DNA of 64,000 bases from Porphyridium purpureum (GCA_008690995.1 VRMN01000003.1:1612001-1676000), one strand, 5' to 3'. Shown: positions 1-10,719, numbered from the stretch's first letter. Numbers and translations are program-made. Notes: generated by a model from the sequence alone, not told the origin.

Positions 1-3000
1 CTTTATAGCAGCGGCGGCAAGACCAGCCGCGGTTGCTACCTCCAGGGCATGCCCGTCAAGGGCTGCTGGATTTCTAGATGTTGCTGGCCCGGATGATTGC
101 GTTGGTGGATGCTGAGTCTGATCATTCGTCGCAGAATTCTCAGTTCCTGCATTCTCGTGAGAATGGCCTGCAGTTTCGGCACCTTTTTCTTCGTTTCGGG
201 TCGATTGCGACATCCGCGCTTGCTGTCCATCTATAAGGGCTTTCAGCGCCGCTTTGGCAGCTGCAGCAGCGACCTCGGGTGAAATGCTTGACGCCATCAG
301 TGCAATTTGTGCCATTATCGGATTGCTTGTGTCTCCGAATGGAAGTGGATGCTCCGCAATAATTGAAGACTTAGCTGGAAGTCCGTTTGCTAAAGAAGCG
401 CCTGGATCAGTGACTGGCGAACCCGAGCGTCCGGGCGCAACATCAGCAAGATACTGGTCTTCAATTGGGAGGCGCAAGAAATGAAGCACGCACGCCTCTT
501 TCGACTTACTGCCAACGTGCTGCGCCACGCGGTCCCAGTTGTCCTGATACAGCTCGAGCGCCTCCAGCAGCAAGAGAGTCTCGCTTTCGGTCCACAAGGT
601 CGAATTCGAATCGATGGTTGTCGCTGTCATCTGAATGAAGTCCCTCGACTGCACATTGCTTGGGAAGCGACCTTCGGAGTAGCATTTTGGACACAGGTCC
701 AGATCTAAATGCGAAGCACAGTGGAAGCGTACACGCGCGCAATCCTCCTTGCAGTAGTCGCAACGGTACTCTATTGCAGACGCAGCCGCAAAAACATCCC
801 TCCGCGACGCCAACGCATTTGAGGGCAAGCCGCCACTGGTTCCCGCTAACGTGCCAGCAGTTTTGGTGTCTTCAAATACCGACATTGGATCATCGAACAA
901 CAGCACCCTTGGCACCGCCGTTGTGGAAACATTGCCTGGTGCCAGCGATGAGAGGTGTTGCTCCCCTGAAACTCCAACAGCAAGCGCGGCGCCACTGGCG
1001 AGCACGCTGTGTGGTGCGCCCGTTAAGGAACGATGCTCGGCGTCCACCATGTAGTTGATTAGACCCCAATGCTCAAGAAACGAATGAACACGGATGATCG
1101 AACATACATCCCCAGCGAGGTGCTTGCGTACGGCAGTGGCAGTTAAGTAGCGCTTCGGATCACACAGCCATGCATCAACCATAAAATCGCGATACTCCTT
1201 GTAAACCTTTGGTGTCTTTGAACTGCTCACGGCGGTACCCGAGCCTTCGGATACGAAAAACTCAGGCAAGCTGCGTTTTTCTATTGGATGAATCGAGTCT
1301 GGTGAAAACCACTGGCTATATGACGGAATCAGAACAGGCTCATTAGGAAGAGAGTCTAGAATCTCTGTCACTGTCCTGACACCGGGCACAGGTGCCGCGT
1401 GCGCTGCCTGATTCTGATCTTCTACCGCTTCTGGGGTACTGGCTGTCTCTTCCATGCCTTCCTCCTTAACATCTCCGGTGGGATCGGCGAGAGGCTTCTG
1501 TTGCACCACTCCGTCCGGAGAATCAACGCCGACATCAAGTGACTGAGCGACCACTGCGGCCTTGATCGCGTCCGGCATGTTCTGGGAAATGTTGCGCACA
1601 CGCCGAAAGTCTGACTCGACTGGCGCTTCCGACTGTCCCACCTCGCGGACAGTAACGCCTGCCGCTAGAGCAGACTGTTGGAGCACAAGATCCTCATCAG
1701 GCTGCGGCGCTTGCTGACCTTTCTCCTTACTAATCTCGCGTTTGTCTTCGTTCACATCCTTGTCCTCCGCAGGGCCGGCTCCCGTGAGCGCGGTTTCCCA
1801 CGATGCCTGGTGAGTTTGTTCTTCCTTTCTTGACGTTTTGAAATCCAACGCCCCTGGAAATGGCAAAACATTCTGCTTCGATTCAACATCACCAACCCCT
1901 GCATGACTGCTGCCGACCGTTCTCTTCTTTTCGCTTTCTGCTTCTGGCGCGGATACATCCATCTTGCCAGCTTGTCGCTCGCCTTCATTCTTCTGATCCA
2001 GTAATTCTCCCATAGGTCGCTTCTTGACCCGTGGCGTCTCGCGTGGCGTCTCCAAAGGTGTCTGTGCTGCCGTATCCTCTGCCGAGTCTGATCGTGCGCG
2101 CTTCCGACTTTTTTTCGACGCCGGCTTTGATGCGGGCGTAATTGATGCAGCCTGATGCTGTTGCGATGACCCCGCGGGCTCTTGCGGGTCGTGAGTAGAC
2201 CCGGTGGAGCGTGGTGCGACACGATCGCCGTCTACGTGCTTGGCGCTGTGTTCTGTGTCAGCGTTGGCTAGCGTCGAAGCCGTATGTGAAGATGCGCTTG
2301 CAACTCCTGGCTCCACGTCACGGCTCCTCTCCAGGGCGCGCTTGGGGATGGGTGGTGACGAGGATGCTTCTGGCCCCACTTCCGATGTCGGTGCTGCGGT
2401 CGTGGGTAGACCCTTACCAGAGCGCTGCGCTTTGGCGGCACCTGATGTCTCCAAGACTTCGCCACTCTTTTTTCTTGCGGTGCTCGCTGGACTACCCGAG
2501 ATGTTTGAGGTTGCTGGTACAGCAGCAGCAGCAGGCCCTTGAGCAGACGCTGTCTCTGCCGCAACTGGAAGTACGATGCGCATTTCCTGCGGAACTTCAT
2601 AGTCGAGTTCATTCACCCACTCATTGAAAAGTTGAGAATCCTGAATCCAGCGTACCTGGACGTGCCACACGCGCTCGGAAATCTCCTCAACTTCTGGGTC
2701 GCCTTCTACTTCAGTGCGCGGGATCCAGCTGTCGTAGGAGTCCGGATAGTACCACCAGTGCACAAAACAGTGATCTTTCCTCTCCGCAAGCGCACGACAG
2801 TAGTCTTCGCCGTCCGTTTCAAATGTACGCGTCCCTTCAGGATCCTGATAAATAATATGTGTGGCCTTCGAAGCTACCGACACGATTGCTGCACGATCCT
2901 TGAGCGCCGCGCGCAGACCGGGCTGTATTTTGGCCGGTACAGATTTGGAGAAAAACACCCGGCGGCTTGCGATATGGTTTTGGCTGCGAAGTGCGGCCTC

Positions 3001-3480
3001 AACGAGCGCGAACATTTCAAGGGCTAGCGTGACGCCGTCTGGCGTTGTGGCGTCGATCGTGTCGAGCTTGTTGTCACGGAAAAACTCAAGGGCGATGTAC
3101 AGAATCGTGAAAAGTGCGCCGTCTGGGCGAAAGTCATTGAGCGCAGCGGCTGGGATCTTGAACATTGCGTTCGCAGAAGATGCCGAATACGAGCCGCGCG
3201 ACGCGCTACTGCTGCCCGTCCGTTGCTGCTGCTGCTGTTGCTTGGCGCCGCGTCCAAGCACCTGGTCGTTCAGATTCCACAGCAATGTGTAGAAATCCGC
3301 CATGCGTTCAAACTCGAACGATCCCAGCTGCCGCTCGGCGGCGCTCACTATTTCCGGGAACTCGCGCAACTTGGCCATCACCGCATGCAGCCCGTTCTTC
3401 AACCTCTCATCCTCCACGACCGCTGCATCGCTCCGCCGCGCCGTCTTTGGACGCCCTTGCTCCGCGCGTGGCGCATCCAT
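1..3480 (-). CDS. SWI3: SMARCC/SWI3-type SWI/SNF subunit, 3' end cut by window edge
   Basis: Scaffold subunit of SWI/SNF chromatin-remodelling complexes in the nucleus. Reading from the ATG at 3480, the frame stays open through base 1, giving at least 1160 codons. An N-terminal region typical of animal SMARCC proteins includes HWWYYPDSYDSW near residue 243. A SWIRM domain begins with YSQWFSPDSIHPIEKRSLPE at residue 721. A ZZ-type zinc finger (CDYCKEDC...CPKCYSEGRF) lies near residues 904-945. A SANT domain (LWTESETLLLLEALELY) starts near 960. A long Lys/Glu/Ser-rich linker occupies about residues 320-700, and an Ala-rich segment follows SANT. The missing C terminus probably holds the coiled coil. 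Domain order makes the family call firm. The alternative, an ADA2/RSC8-like protein, fits the long N-terminal module less well. Confidence 0.93.
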   Translation of the reverse strand, partial: MDAPRAEQGRPKTARRSDAAVVEDERLKNGLHAVMAKLREFPEIVSAAERQLGSFEFERMADFYTLLWNLNDQVLGRGAKQQQQQQRTGSSSASRGSYSASSANAMFKIPAAALNDFRPDGALFTILYIALEFFRDNKLDTIDATTPDGVTLALEMFALVEAALRSQNHIASRRVFFSKSVPAKIQPGLRAALKDRAAIVSVASKATHIIYQDPEGTRTFETDGEDYCRALAERKDHCFVHWWYYPDSYDSWIPRTEVEGDPEVEEISERVWHVQVRWIQDSQLFNEWVNELDYEVPQEMRIVLPVAAETASAQGPAAAAVPATSNISGSPASTARKKSGEVLETSGAAKAQRSGKGLPTTAAPTSEVGPEASSSPPIPKRALERSRDVEPGVASASSHTASTLANADTEHSAKHVDGDRVAPRSTGSTHDPQEPAGSSQQHQAASITPASKPASKKSRKRARSDSAEDTAAQTPLETPRETPRVKKRPMGELLDQKNEGERQAGKMDVSAPEAESEKKRTVGSSHAGVGDVESKQNVLPFPGALDFKTSRKEEQTHQASWETALTGAGPAEDKDVNEDKREISKEKGQQAPQPDEDLVLQQSALAAGVTVREVGQSEAPVESDFRRVRNISQNMPDAIKAAVVAQSLDVGVDSPDGVVQQKPLADPTGDVKEEGMEETASTPEAVEDQNQAAHAAPVPGVRTVTEILDSLPNEPVLIPSYSQWFSPDSIHPIEKRSLPEFFVSEGSGTAVSSSKTPKVYKEYRDFMVDAWLCDPKRYLTATAVRKHLAGDVCSIIRVHSFLEHWGLINYMVDAEHRSLTGAPHSVLASGAALAVGVSGEQHLSSLAPGNVSTTAVPRVLLFDDPMSVFEDTKTAGTLAGTSGGLPSNALASRRDVFAAASAIEYRCDYCKEDCARVRFHCASHLDLDLCPKCYSEGRFPSNVQSRDFIQMTATTIDSNSTLWTESETLLLLEALELYQDNWDRVAQHVGSKSKEACVLHFLRLPIEDQYLADVAPGRSGSPVTDPGASLANGLPAKSSIIAEHPLPFGDTSNPIMAQIALMASSISPEVAAAAAKAALKALIDGQQARMSQSTRNEEKGAETAGHSHENAGTENSATNDQTQHPPTQSSGPATSRNPAALDGHALEVATAAGLAAAAIK

Positions 3481-5151
3481 CCCAACTCCCGTCGTCGCCC
3501 TTCTTCCGCCCCTTCCCTCGCGTGTCCTCTTCCCCTTCCCTCCTCCTTCATCCTCCCCCATCGACCACACGGCTGCACCGCAAGGCGCTCGCGCGCGCTT
3601 TCACTGTACCCAAACGCAAGCATATTAATTAAGTTTAGTTAATTAATTAAAGGTCAAGTGTAAAAGTACAGTAATGGTGAACACCCACGAGGAGTGTGCT
3701 TCCCGCGCCCGGTGAACGTCCCGCTGTGTCTTTGGTTCAAGACGACGCGTAAAGGACTGTGTCGAGGGACATACGTGCGGCACGCAGGCTGGCGGGCGCA
3801 CGAGCGCAGCGTCGGCGACGATGTGCACCGCAGAGCGAAATGTGCGCAGCGCGCGTACGCCGCAGGTGGTGCGGGGCACGGCGCTCGGAACCACTTGGGT
3901 CATCAGATGTTGAGCGAGGTCAGGCGCCAGTCGCACTTCGATCGCCGGGATCGTTGCTTCTCCGTCATGCTGCATGGAGCACCGGTCCCGAACATCCGAG
4001 TCGAGGAGACATCCTTCTGCGGTCTCCCACCCCCCGTGCACGACTTCAAGATCGCTACAGGACTTGGCGACTTGGCGAGGTCGCAACGCAGCGTGCGTAC
4101 ACAGCCAGTTTCGCCACTTGTGGCTGTTGTGTTGACGTGACCCGGCCGGCAAGTCGCTCGAAGCAAACGTGTTCGCGCTCGTGAGACCTTTGCTCCTACC
4201 CTAACCTCTGTGTGAGATGAGGGAGCGGAACAGCAGGCGCCAGCCGATGGGCACGGTGTGGTGGGAGGCATGACAGGGTGATGAGTCGTACTCCTCTTTC
4301 CGTTTGAGATGCGATTTTCGCCCATCTGCACATGCGTTTTGTGACTGCAATTACGTGCAGCCGAATCGTCGAGTCGCTCGAGAATCGCGATTCTTGTGCG
4401 GGACGCTTTTTCGATACCGCATGCTGTGCGACTGATGAACAGTATCCGCCGTTTCGGCTCAAACAGACGTAAGGCGGATACAGTAATTCTCAGTGAGAGG
4501 CAGAGAAATCACAGTCGCACGGTCTGCACCCAGCCTCAGCATATTTGCCAGAGTTGCAAGAGCCCTTTGGAACGAGGCGTGGTGAATCCGTGCTACCTCA
4601 CGGGTCGAATTCGAGTATCGCAGCGGACCGAATCGGCCGCTTTCATGGACGCCGTGGCGACCGGGCAGGCCGCTTGCGGTGAGACCGCAGGTCTGTTTGC
4701 ATTTGCGAATCTTTTGCACCAGTGGTGAGCCGCGCCGTGAGCCCGCATTGCAAACGCACAACCGCGCCAGTGGCCATTAATTTTTTCCCCCCTGTTTTTA
4801 CTTTTTTGGTGACGTACCCGTGACCTTGCCGGTGCCGGTGCGGGTGTGCCGTTCAGGCTGGCGGGCCGTGTTGCCTTGACGGTGCGGCCGTTGCGAGCTG
4901 AGCGAAGGTCGGTGCGCGCGCGCGCAAGTGCGGATGGGCTGCCGCGCTCCTCAGTACCGAATCACAGACTGGCGAGGAGCGGATCTTCAGGCACGGGCGG
5001 CGGCGCCTCGCGTCTATATATACGTAATGGCACGCAAGCTTGAGCGCGCGGAGAAGGTGTGCGTACACGGGAAGCAGAGGTGCGCAACAAGAAGTAAGAA
5101 AGAGCTAGGGGCGAGATATTGCGTACTTGGCTAAATTTGGGTTTGGGCATC
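3481..5151. other. Intergenic region, divergent promoters of SWI3 and PiT
   Basis: No convincing gene. Frames of up to about 170 codons occur on both strands but show no domain or family resemblance. GTACAGT elements sit at 3603-3609 (minus orientation) and 3666-3672. An AT-rich TTAATTAA-type stretch lies at about 3626-3652, and a TATA-like box lies before the downstream gene. Confidence 0.6.
5015..5022 (+). promoter_or_regulatory. TATA-like box of the phosphate transporter
   Basis: TATATATA about 130 bp before the ATG at 5152, in otherwise GC-rich DNA. The distance matches TATA-like boxes seen before several other genes in this window. Confidence 0.45.
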
Positions 5152-6858
5152 ATGGATACTATGGAGTTCTTCATTGATCCCTTCTCGGGAACCACGCAGA
5201 TGCAGCCATGGCAATGGATTTTTGCGATCTGCCTGATTGCGTCGTTCCTGCAGGGCGCGTCAATGGGTGCGAACGACGTGGCCAACTGCTTTGGCACGTC
5301 GGTCGGCGCCAAGGTGCTGACGGTGACGCAGGCTTGCATTGCGGCCACCATTTTCATCACGCTGGGCTCCATGACCATTGGGTCGCAGGTGGCGAAGACC
5401 GTGGGCAGGGGCATTGTGAACTACAAGCTGTTTGCCGACACCCCGCAGCTGTTTGCGCTGGGCATGTTGACCGCGGCGATCTCGACGGGTCTGTGGGTGA
5501 GTTTTGCGACATGGTTCAGTATGCCCGTGTCGACGACGCACTCGGTCGTCGGATCGGTGGTGGGCTTTGGCCTGGTGGAGTTTGGCGGGTCTGGCATTGA
5601 CTGGTGGCCGGGCGTGGGCAAGATTGTGATCTCGTGGGTAGCGTCGCCGCTGGTGACCGGTATTTTCTCCGTGGCCTTCTACCTGACTGCGAAGTACTGG
5701 TTCCTCCGCAAGGTGCAGCAGGACGAGTCGCGTCTGGATTGGGGCCTGAGGCAGCAGGTTTATTACATGGGTATTGTGGTGTTCCTGGCGTTCATCACGT
5801 TCCTGATCTTTGTGACATTTACGTACGATGATGAAGCGGTGGGGATGAACTTGGGCATTTCGTTCGGTGTGGCGACTGCGCTTGCAGTTGGATGGATGGT
5901 GTACCTGCACAAGCCAATCAATGCATACTACGCCAAGCGCGGGCTGATTGGTGGCTTCCACGACGAGGATGAGATTGTGGCCAAGGACTTGGACGAACTG
6001 AATGAGATTAGCTCGTCGAGCGAGCACGACGAGGAGACTGCGACGGCGCCGGCTGCCGCTGCGACGGCGTCCGGTGCAGTTGGCAGTATTGCCGTGTCTG
6101 GGGCTTCGCAGCGCTCAAACACCATGTCTGTGGTGAGCTCGATCATGAGGTCTGACGCCGACCTGCGCGCCGATGGGCTTGCGCCGAACGACATTTGGCA
6201 CCCCGAGCTGGAGTCACGATTTGCGTTTGGGCAGATGTTGTCTGCGTGCTACGAGGCGATTGCGTTTGGCGCCAACGACATTGGTAACTCTAGTGGCACG
6301 CTAATTGCGGTGTACCAGACGATTGAGTACGCGAGCGTGGTGAGCAAGCCCTCGCCCGAGTACTGGGCACTGGCGTACTGCACGGTTGGCATTGTTGCGG
6401 GTCTGTGGCTGTTTGGTGCGAACGTGATGCGCACGATTGGGCAGAATATCACACTGATGACGCCGATCCGCGGCCTCAGCGCTGAGCTTGCGACGGCATT
6501 CTCTGTGCTGATTGCGTCGTACATTGGGATCCCGGTGTCGACGACGCACTGCAGCGTGGGTGGAGTGATTGGAGCTGGTCTGTGCGAGTCGCAGGGCTAC
6601 AAGAAGGTGAACTGGAAGCTGATGCTCAAGGTGGCGGCGTCGTGGGTTCTGACGCTTCCGGTGGCGATGGGCCTGAACGCGCTGATGTACGTGATCTGCC
6701 GCGGAGGAACGCGGGGCCAGTGGTTTGTGCCGCCGGCTGCGGTTGTTGGCAATGGAGTGGAGAACGCGTTCAATGACTATGAGTACACATGTGTCGGCAA
6801 CGCGGACATTCAAACGTGCACGCTGACCTTCCCATCCGAGCTGTTGGTTGAAGAGTAG
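5152..6858 (+). CDS. PiT-family sodium/phosphate symporter
   Basis: Predicted inorganic phosphate importer of the PiT/SLC20/Pho89 family, 568 residues, multi-spanning membrane protein. Both halves of the internal duplication are visible. The first carries GANDVANCFGTSVGAK and PVSTTHSVVG, the second GANDIGNSSGT and PVSTTHCSVGGVIGAG. These are the family signatures. Between them lies a hydrophilic acidic and Ser/Ala-rich loop (about residues 275-350), as in eukaryotic members. I chose the ATG at 5152 because it has A at -3 and G at +4; the frame runs further upstream only through non-ATG codons. Sodium rather than proton coupling is inferred from the eukaryotic relatives. Confidence 0.95.
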   Translation: MDTMEFFIDPFSGTTQMQPWQWIFAICLIASFLQGASMGANDVANCFGTSVGAKVLTVTQACIAATIFITLGSMTIGSQVAKTVGRGIVNYKLFADTPQLFALGMLTAAISTGLWVSFATWFSMPVSTTHSVVGSVVGFGLVEFGGSGIDWWPGVGKIVISWVASPLVTGIFSVAFYLTAKYWFLRKVQQDESRLDWGLRQQVYYMGIVVFLAFITFLIFVTFTYDDEAVGMNLGISFGVATALAVGWMVYLHKPINAYYAKRGLIGGFHDEDEIVAKDLDELNEISSSSEHDEETATAPAAAATASGAVGSIAVSGASQRSNTMSVVSSIMRSDADLRADGLAPNDIWHPELESRFAFGQMLSACYEAIAFGANDIGNSSGTLIAVYQTIEYASVVSKPSPEYWALAYCTVGIVAGLWLFGANVMRTIGQNITLMTPIRGLSAELATAFSVLIASYIGIPVSTTHCSVGGVIGAGLCESQGYKKVNWKLMLKVAASWVLTLPVAMGLNALMYVICRGGTRGQWFVPPAAVVGNGVENAFNDYEYTCVGNADIQTCTLTFPSELLVEE

Positions 6859-7362
6859 TGATTTCGCCTCCTCAATGGCGTTCGTCATGGCATTCACATG
6901 CTTGGGGTGAGCTCGCTGCTGTCCCTGCTGCGTCTGTGGTTCATTCGGTGGAAGGGTGAGCAATTTGTGCTCTGTCCGGTCGGACGGGGGTTCGAATTTC
7001 CTGAACTTTCTCAAATTTTTTATGATCTAGTGGTGAATGAGTGAGTCTGTAAATGGTCTTTCTGGTCAGCTGACAAGTGTGGTCTCTCAACCGTGCAGCA
7101 CGTCTGTGTCCTAACCTAACCCGGCTTATCGCGAGACAAGTTCAGTGATTATCAATCAACATTTGTAACAAGCACGCGCCATTTTATCATGCCGCTCGAT
7201 AGAGTCTGAGTGATAGGCGCCTGGGCGATGCGAAACGCGCTGTTGAAAGGTGACGCGCGTCACACGCGTTCGAGCTGCGTACAACGTTCTTCGGCCGCGC
7301 ACAGCACGCGCGTGCGTGTATGTGTGCATGTAACCATTCGCTTTTTCGCTGCCACGTCCAGC
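6859..7362. other. Intergenic region between PiT and IRE1
   Basis: Contains the PiT 3' end and the IRE1 promoter and leader. An in-frame ATG at 7228 could extend IRE1 by 45 residues but would bury the signal peptide. No other gene seen. Confidence 0.6.
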
Positions 7363-10300
7363 ATGAAGACTGCTCGACAGTCGCCGCTCATGTGGTCGGT
7401 GCTCCTCTTCTTCTTCTGCGTGGTGGTTGCGTGGCCCGCCCCCGGGCGGCGCCTGGTTCAAGCGCGGTCACACGAACAGGACTTTACGGGTGAGGGCGAA
7501 GCAAGGCGCGCAGATAAATCGGGTGATACACAGAGCGCGCCGCGGTCGTCGTCACAACAGCAGCAAAGTTTGGTCTTGTTCTCACTTTTCAATGGAGATA
7601 TCGAGGCGGTTGACGGGCTTTCGGGCGAGCCCAAGTGGCGCATAGCGGGCACTGAGCCGTCGGTATCAAGTTGGAGCGCAGCGGGCTGGCCAGAATTGAT
7701 TCCTGGTCTAGATGGTTCATTGTACCAAATCGTCGATGACGGTGACGTGCACATGGAGCGCGTCGCGCTCACAGCGGGCTCGATAGTGCGCGAGAATGGA
7801 ATGACAGGTATTGTCGTGTCCCGTGTAGAAGTGGCGTCGGTCCTGGTAGATGCGGTCACGGGCGAGGTCATCCGGACAGCGGAATGGGGTGGTACAGCTG
7901 ATTTGAAAAGTCATGCAAGAGCGTTCTTCGCAGAGACCGACGACTCGGATTCAGGCCATTCTACACGTAGCGCCAACGAGTTTGGAAGAAACATTCTTAC
8001 TTTTACAAAGACCTTTGCAGGAATTCGGATCGTCGACGTTGCCACGGGTGAGTTGTATGTAAATGCGTCGCTTTTGCATCTCACACCGTCACTGGTGACC
8101 GACGAAACGTGTCTTCCACTTGCGGCGTCGGCACCGTATTTGGAAGCGGAAGATGAATCATCAGCAATCTCATTCACACAAGACAGCGCGGATTTCGAGG
8201 TATGGGGGGAGATTGACCGCTCGCAGAGCCGTTTCGTCATGAGAAGCGGAAAGGCGGGAGAGATGTTGTGGTCTCGTGACATCAGCGACGGCATCGTAGA
8301 AGCGCAGGGCATCCATGGAGCCCGAGTTGCGTCATCAGGAAGTAGCGGCCTCGGAATCGCCACGAATGTTGATATGCAGTCATTTGTAGAGCCTCATGGA
8401 CTGGTGCGTGTTCGCCAAGCAAATGGACAGCTTTTCGTTGATTCTTATTACCCGGACGCGATTCCTGCAAGCACAGATTTTGGCGTTTTTCGGCTTCACG
8501 CGAGCGAGTCCTCGACGTCATCCAGTTTCATGCTGAGTGGTGGTTCTGGTATGTATTCCGGCCGCGAATCTCGTCCATTAGGCTTTCCAGGTGGCGGCGG
8601 CGGTTCCATGGACGGAAAACGTTTGAAGCCACTGGAAGAGCCAATGCGTTTGGATAAGTTTGAAATGCAGCAAAGGACAATCAAAGCGAGATTTTCAGAG
8701 CTGCTCTTTGCGGCGGTGCTTGGCGCACTTTTGGTCATGACACCCGTAGGACTTGCGGCTCATTTTCGCCGGCGAAAATCGCGCAAAATGACGGGCAGCG
8801 CAAGAGAAACTCCTTCGCGATTGAGTTCAATGCCCAAGAGCTCACATCAACCACTCTCCGGCACCAAGCAGCATTCTCAATCAGATATTTTGGGTGTGCT
8901 CTCAACTTCCCTTGATGATGAGATGACTCGTGACGCGCAGCTCACGGATCTACAGCTCATACAACGGGACGAAGGCGGCACTCACGAGACGTCCTTGATG
9001 TCTAGCCGCAGTAGAAAGGGAAAGAAGCAGTCGAAAAAGAGAAATACTGACCATGAGCGACCAAGTGCTGGTTCAGTCACAGATCCACAGACGGCGCAGT
9101 ATGTATCGAATGCGGCAGGGAGTAGGCACGCAGAACCGGTGAATGTCAGTGGCGGCTTGAAGGTAGGACGAATTGTCGTGAGCTCTGATGTGATAGGCTA
9201 TGGTACACAAGGTACAGTTGTTTTTCGCGGGAAACTCTTCCCGGAAGAACGACATGTTGCCGTGAAGCGACTACTGAAAGAGTTTTACGGGAGCGCGACA
9301 CGAGAGATTGCTCTTTTGATTGAGCTCGAGCAGTCCGGCGGACACGTTGTCCGTTACTTTGCCATGGAGGAAGACAAAGAATTCATTTATCTAGCGCTCG
9401 AACTCTGCACGCGCTCGTTGGCGGATGCCGTGGATACGTGTATTTTGCCTGCATTGCAACACGATTATCAAAACACTGGGCTCGGTGTCCCACGAGAGAC
9501 GCTCGGTGTTCTGAAGGATGTCTTGATGGGCCTTTCGGAGCTTCATTCACATGGCATCGTGCACCGCGACTTGAAGCCACACAACGTGCTGATATCTGAG
9601 GTATCTGTGCGAAACAAGAGTACAATCTACTGCGCAAAAGTTGGTGATGTCGGCCTCGCCACTCGTTTGCAAGGGGATCGGTCATCCTTTTCGCAAGTTG
9701 GAACAGTCGGGGCAGGCAGCACAGGCTGGCGAGCGCCTGAAGTGCTTTTGGGCGCTGCGAAATTGACAAAGGCGGTGGATATTTTTTCCGCTGGCTGCCT
9801 CATCTTTCATGTGCTCACTAAGGGTCAGCACCCATTTGGAGAACTGGTTTTTGAGCGCGATATGAACATAACAAAAGGCCGGGCGGATCTTGCGCCGCTG
9901 CGCCGTATTCGGGTGCCGGAGGCAGAGCATCTGGTTCGCCAGATGATTTCTGCAGCCCCTGAAGATCGCCCAACTGTCGAGCTTGCGTTGTTACACCCCT
10001 TTTTCTGGTCGGACACCGTGAAGCTCAACTTCATATGTGATGTTTCGGACCGTCTGCTCAACGAAAGCGGCTGGAGAAGTCTCAGTTTTCGCTCGCGTGG
10101 AGCGAGCTCGTATACGTCGCTTATGCTGTCCAGTCCTGACGCTTACGACCGCTGCATCCAAAGGCTCGACATGATGTTCCTGGCGCATCTGGGACGCAGC
10201 TACAACTCATCGTTGACTGACCTGGTGCGTATGATTCGCAATAAGCGCAACCACTACCTCGAGTTCCCGCCGAATGTGCAGGCGCTAGTTGGTCCCATTC

Positions 10301-10719
10301 CTCTCGAAGGGGAGGACAGTGAGCACAACTATATGCGCTATTTCACAACTCGTTTTCCTAATCTGGTCATGGACCTATATCTAATCGTAAGATCCCTTGC
10401 AGATGTTGACCAGCATTTTGAGCGGTATGGGCTGTATTCTACCTCACCGACGTGCGCGCCGAGTGCGGCGTTGACTGTGCCAGCTGGCGCAACTCCGGAA
10501 GATGGTCGTGATACAGTGCACTCCTCTCCGTCACGATTTGCTGACGTATCACGTGCGCTTGAGAATGGAGGAAGGACAGGACGATACATCGCGAATAGCG
10601 GAGGCAGCAGTAGCTTCAGCAGTCTCCGCGACCGAAGGAGAACTGATCATCGCGATTCGACAGTACCGCTGGCGAGCGGATCACGTACCCACCCGTTCGG
10701 TGCTTCAAGCAAACCGTGA
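7363..10719 (+). CDS. IRE1: IRE1-type ER stress sensor kinase/endoribonuclease
   Basis: Type I ER membrane protein of 1118 residues that senses unfolded proteins and, in known relatives, splices or degrades mRNAs. A signal peptide follows the ATG at 7363 (MKTARQSPLMWSVLLFFF). The luminal part starts with a PQQ-like repeat (LFSLFNGDIEAVDGLSGEPKW). A single membrane span lies near residues 446-468, followed by a basic stop-transfer RRRKSRK and a Ser-rich linker. The kinase domain spans about residues 605-885: GYGTQGTVV, VAVKR, HRDLKPHN, then GDVGLA where DFG is usual, and LLHPFFW. The KEN RNase domain carries DLVRMIRNKRNHYLEFP and YFTTRFPNL, including the Arg/Asn/His residues known to be catalytic in IRE1. 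The DVG variant suggests unusual nucleotide binding. The call is firm. Confidence 0.95.
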   Translation: MKTARQSPLMWSVLLFFFCVVVAWPAPGRRLVQARSHEQDFTGEGEARRADKSGDTQSAPRSSSQQQQSLVLFSLFNGDIEAVDGLSGEPKWRIAGTEPSVSSWSAAGWPELIPGLDGSLYQIVDDGDVHMERVALTAGSIVRENGMTGIVVSRVEVASVLVDAVTGEVIRTAEWGGTADLKSHARAFFAETDDSDSGHSTRSANEFGRNILTFTKTFAGIRIVDVATGELYVNASLLHLTPSLVTDETCLPLAASAPYLEAEDESSAISFTQDSADFEVWGEIDRSQSRFVMRSGKAGEMLWSRDISDGIVEAQGIHGARVASSGSSGLGIATNVDMQSFVEPHGLVRVRQANGQLFVDSYYPDAIPASTDFGVFRLHASESSTSSSFMLSGGSGMYSGRESRPLGFPGGGGGSMDGKRLKPLEEPMRLDKFEMQQRTIKARFSELLFAAVLGALLVMTPVGLAAHFRRRKSRKMTGSARETPSRLSSMPKSSHQPLSGTKQHSQSDILGVLSTSLDDEMTRDAQLTDLQLIQRDEGGTHETSLMSSRSRKGKKQSKKRNTDHERPSAGSVTDPQTAQYVSNAAGSRHAEPVNVSGGLKVGRIVVSSDVIGYGTQGTVVFRGKLFPEERHVAVKRLLKEFYGSATREIALLIELEQSGGHVVRYFAMEEDKEFIYLALELCTRSLADAVDTCILPALQHDYQNTGLGVPRETLGVLKDVLMGLSELHSHGIVHRDLKPHNVLISEVSVRNKSTIYCAKVGDVGLATRLQGDRSSFSQVGTVGAGSTGWRAPEVLLGAAKLTKAVDIFSAGCLIFHVLTKGQHPFGELVFERDMNITKGRADLAPLRRIRVPEAEHLVRQMISAAPEDRPTVELALLHPFFWSDTVKLNFICDVSDRLLNESGWRSLSFRSRGASSYTSLMLSSPDAYDRCIQRLDMMFLAHLGRSYNSSLTDLVRMIRNKRNHYLEFPPNVQALVGPIPLEGEDSEHNYMRYFTTRFPNLVMDLYLIVRSLADVDQHFERYGLYSTSPTCAPSAALTVPAGATPEDGRDTVHSSPSRFADVSRALENGGRTGRYIANSGGSSSFSSLRDRRRTDHRDSTVPLASGSRTHPFGASSKP

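Noticed and set aside
3643-4152. 169-codon minus frame between SWI3 and PiT
   Set aside because: No similarity or promoter; overlapping frames of like length on the other strand show this is a generally open stretch.
5260-6027. 255-codon minus frame
   Set aside because: Antisense shadow of the PiT transporter; no domain.
6985-7010. GGTTCGAATTTCC resembling a tRNA B box
   Set aside because: The T stem would need mostly G-T pairs, and no A box or acceptor stem fits.
7111-7122. CTAACCTAACCC, telomere-like
   Set aside because: Only two units, inside an ordinary promoter; no array.
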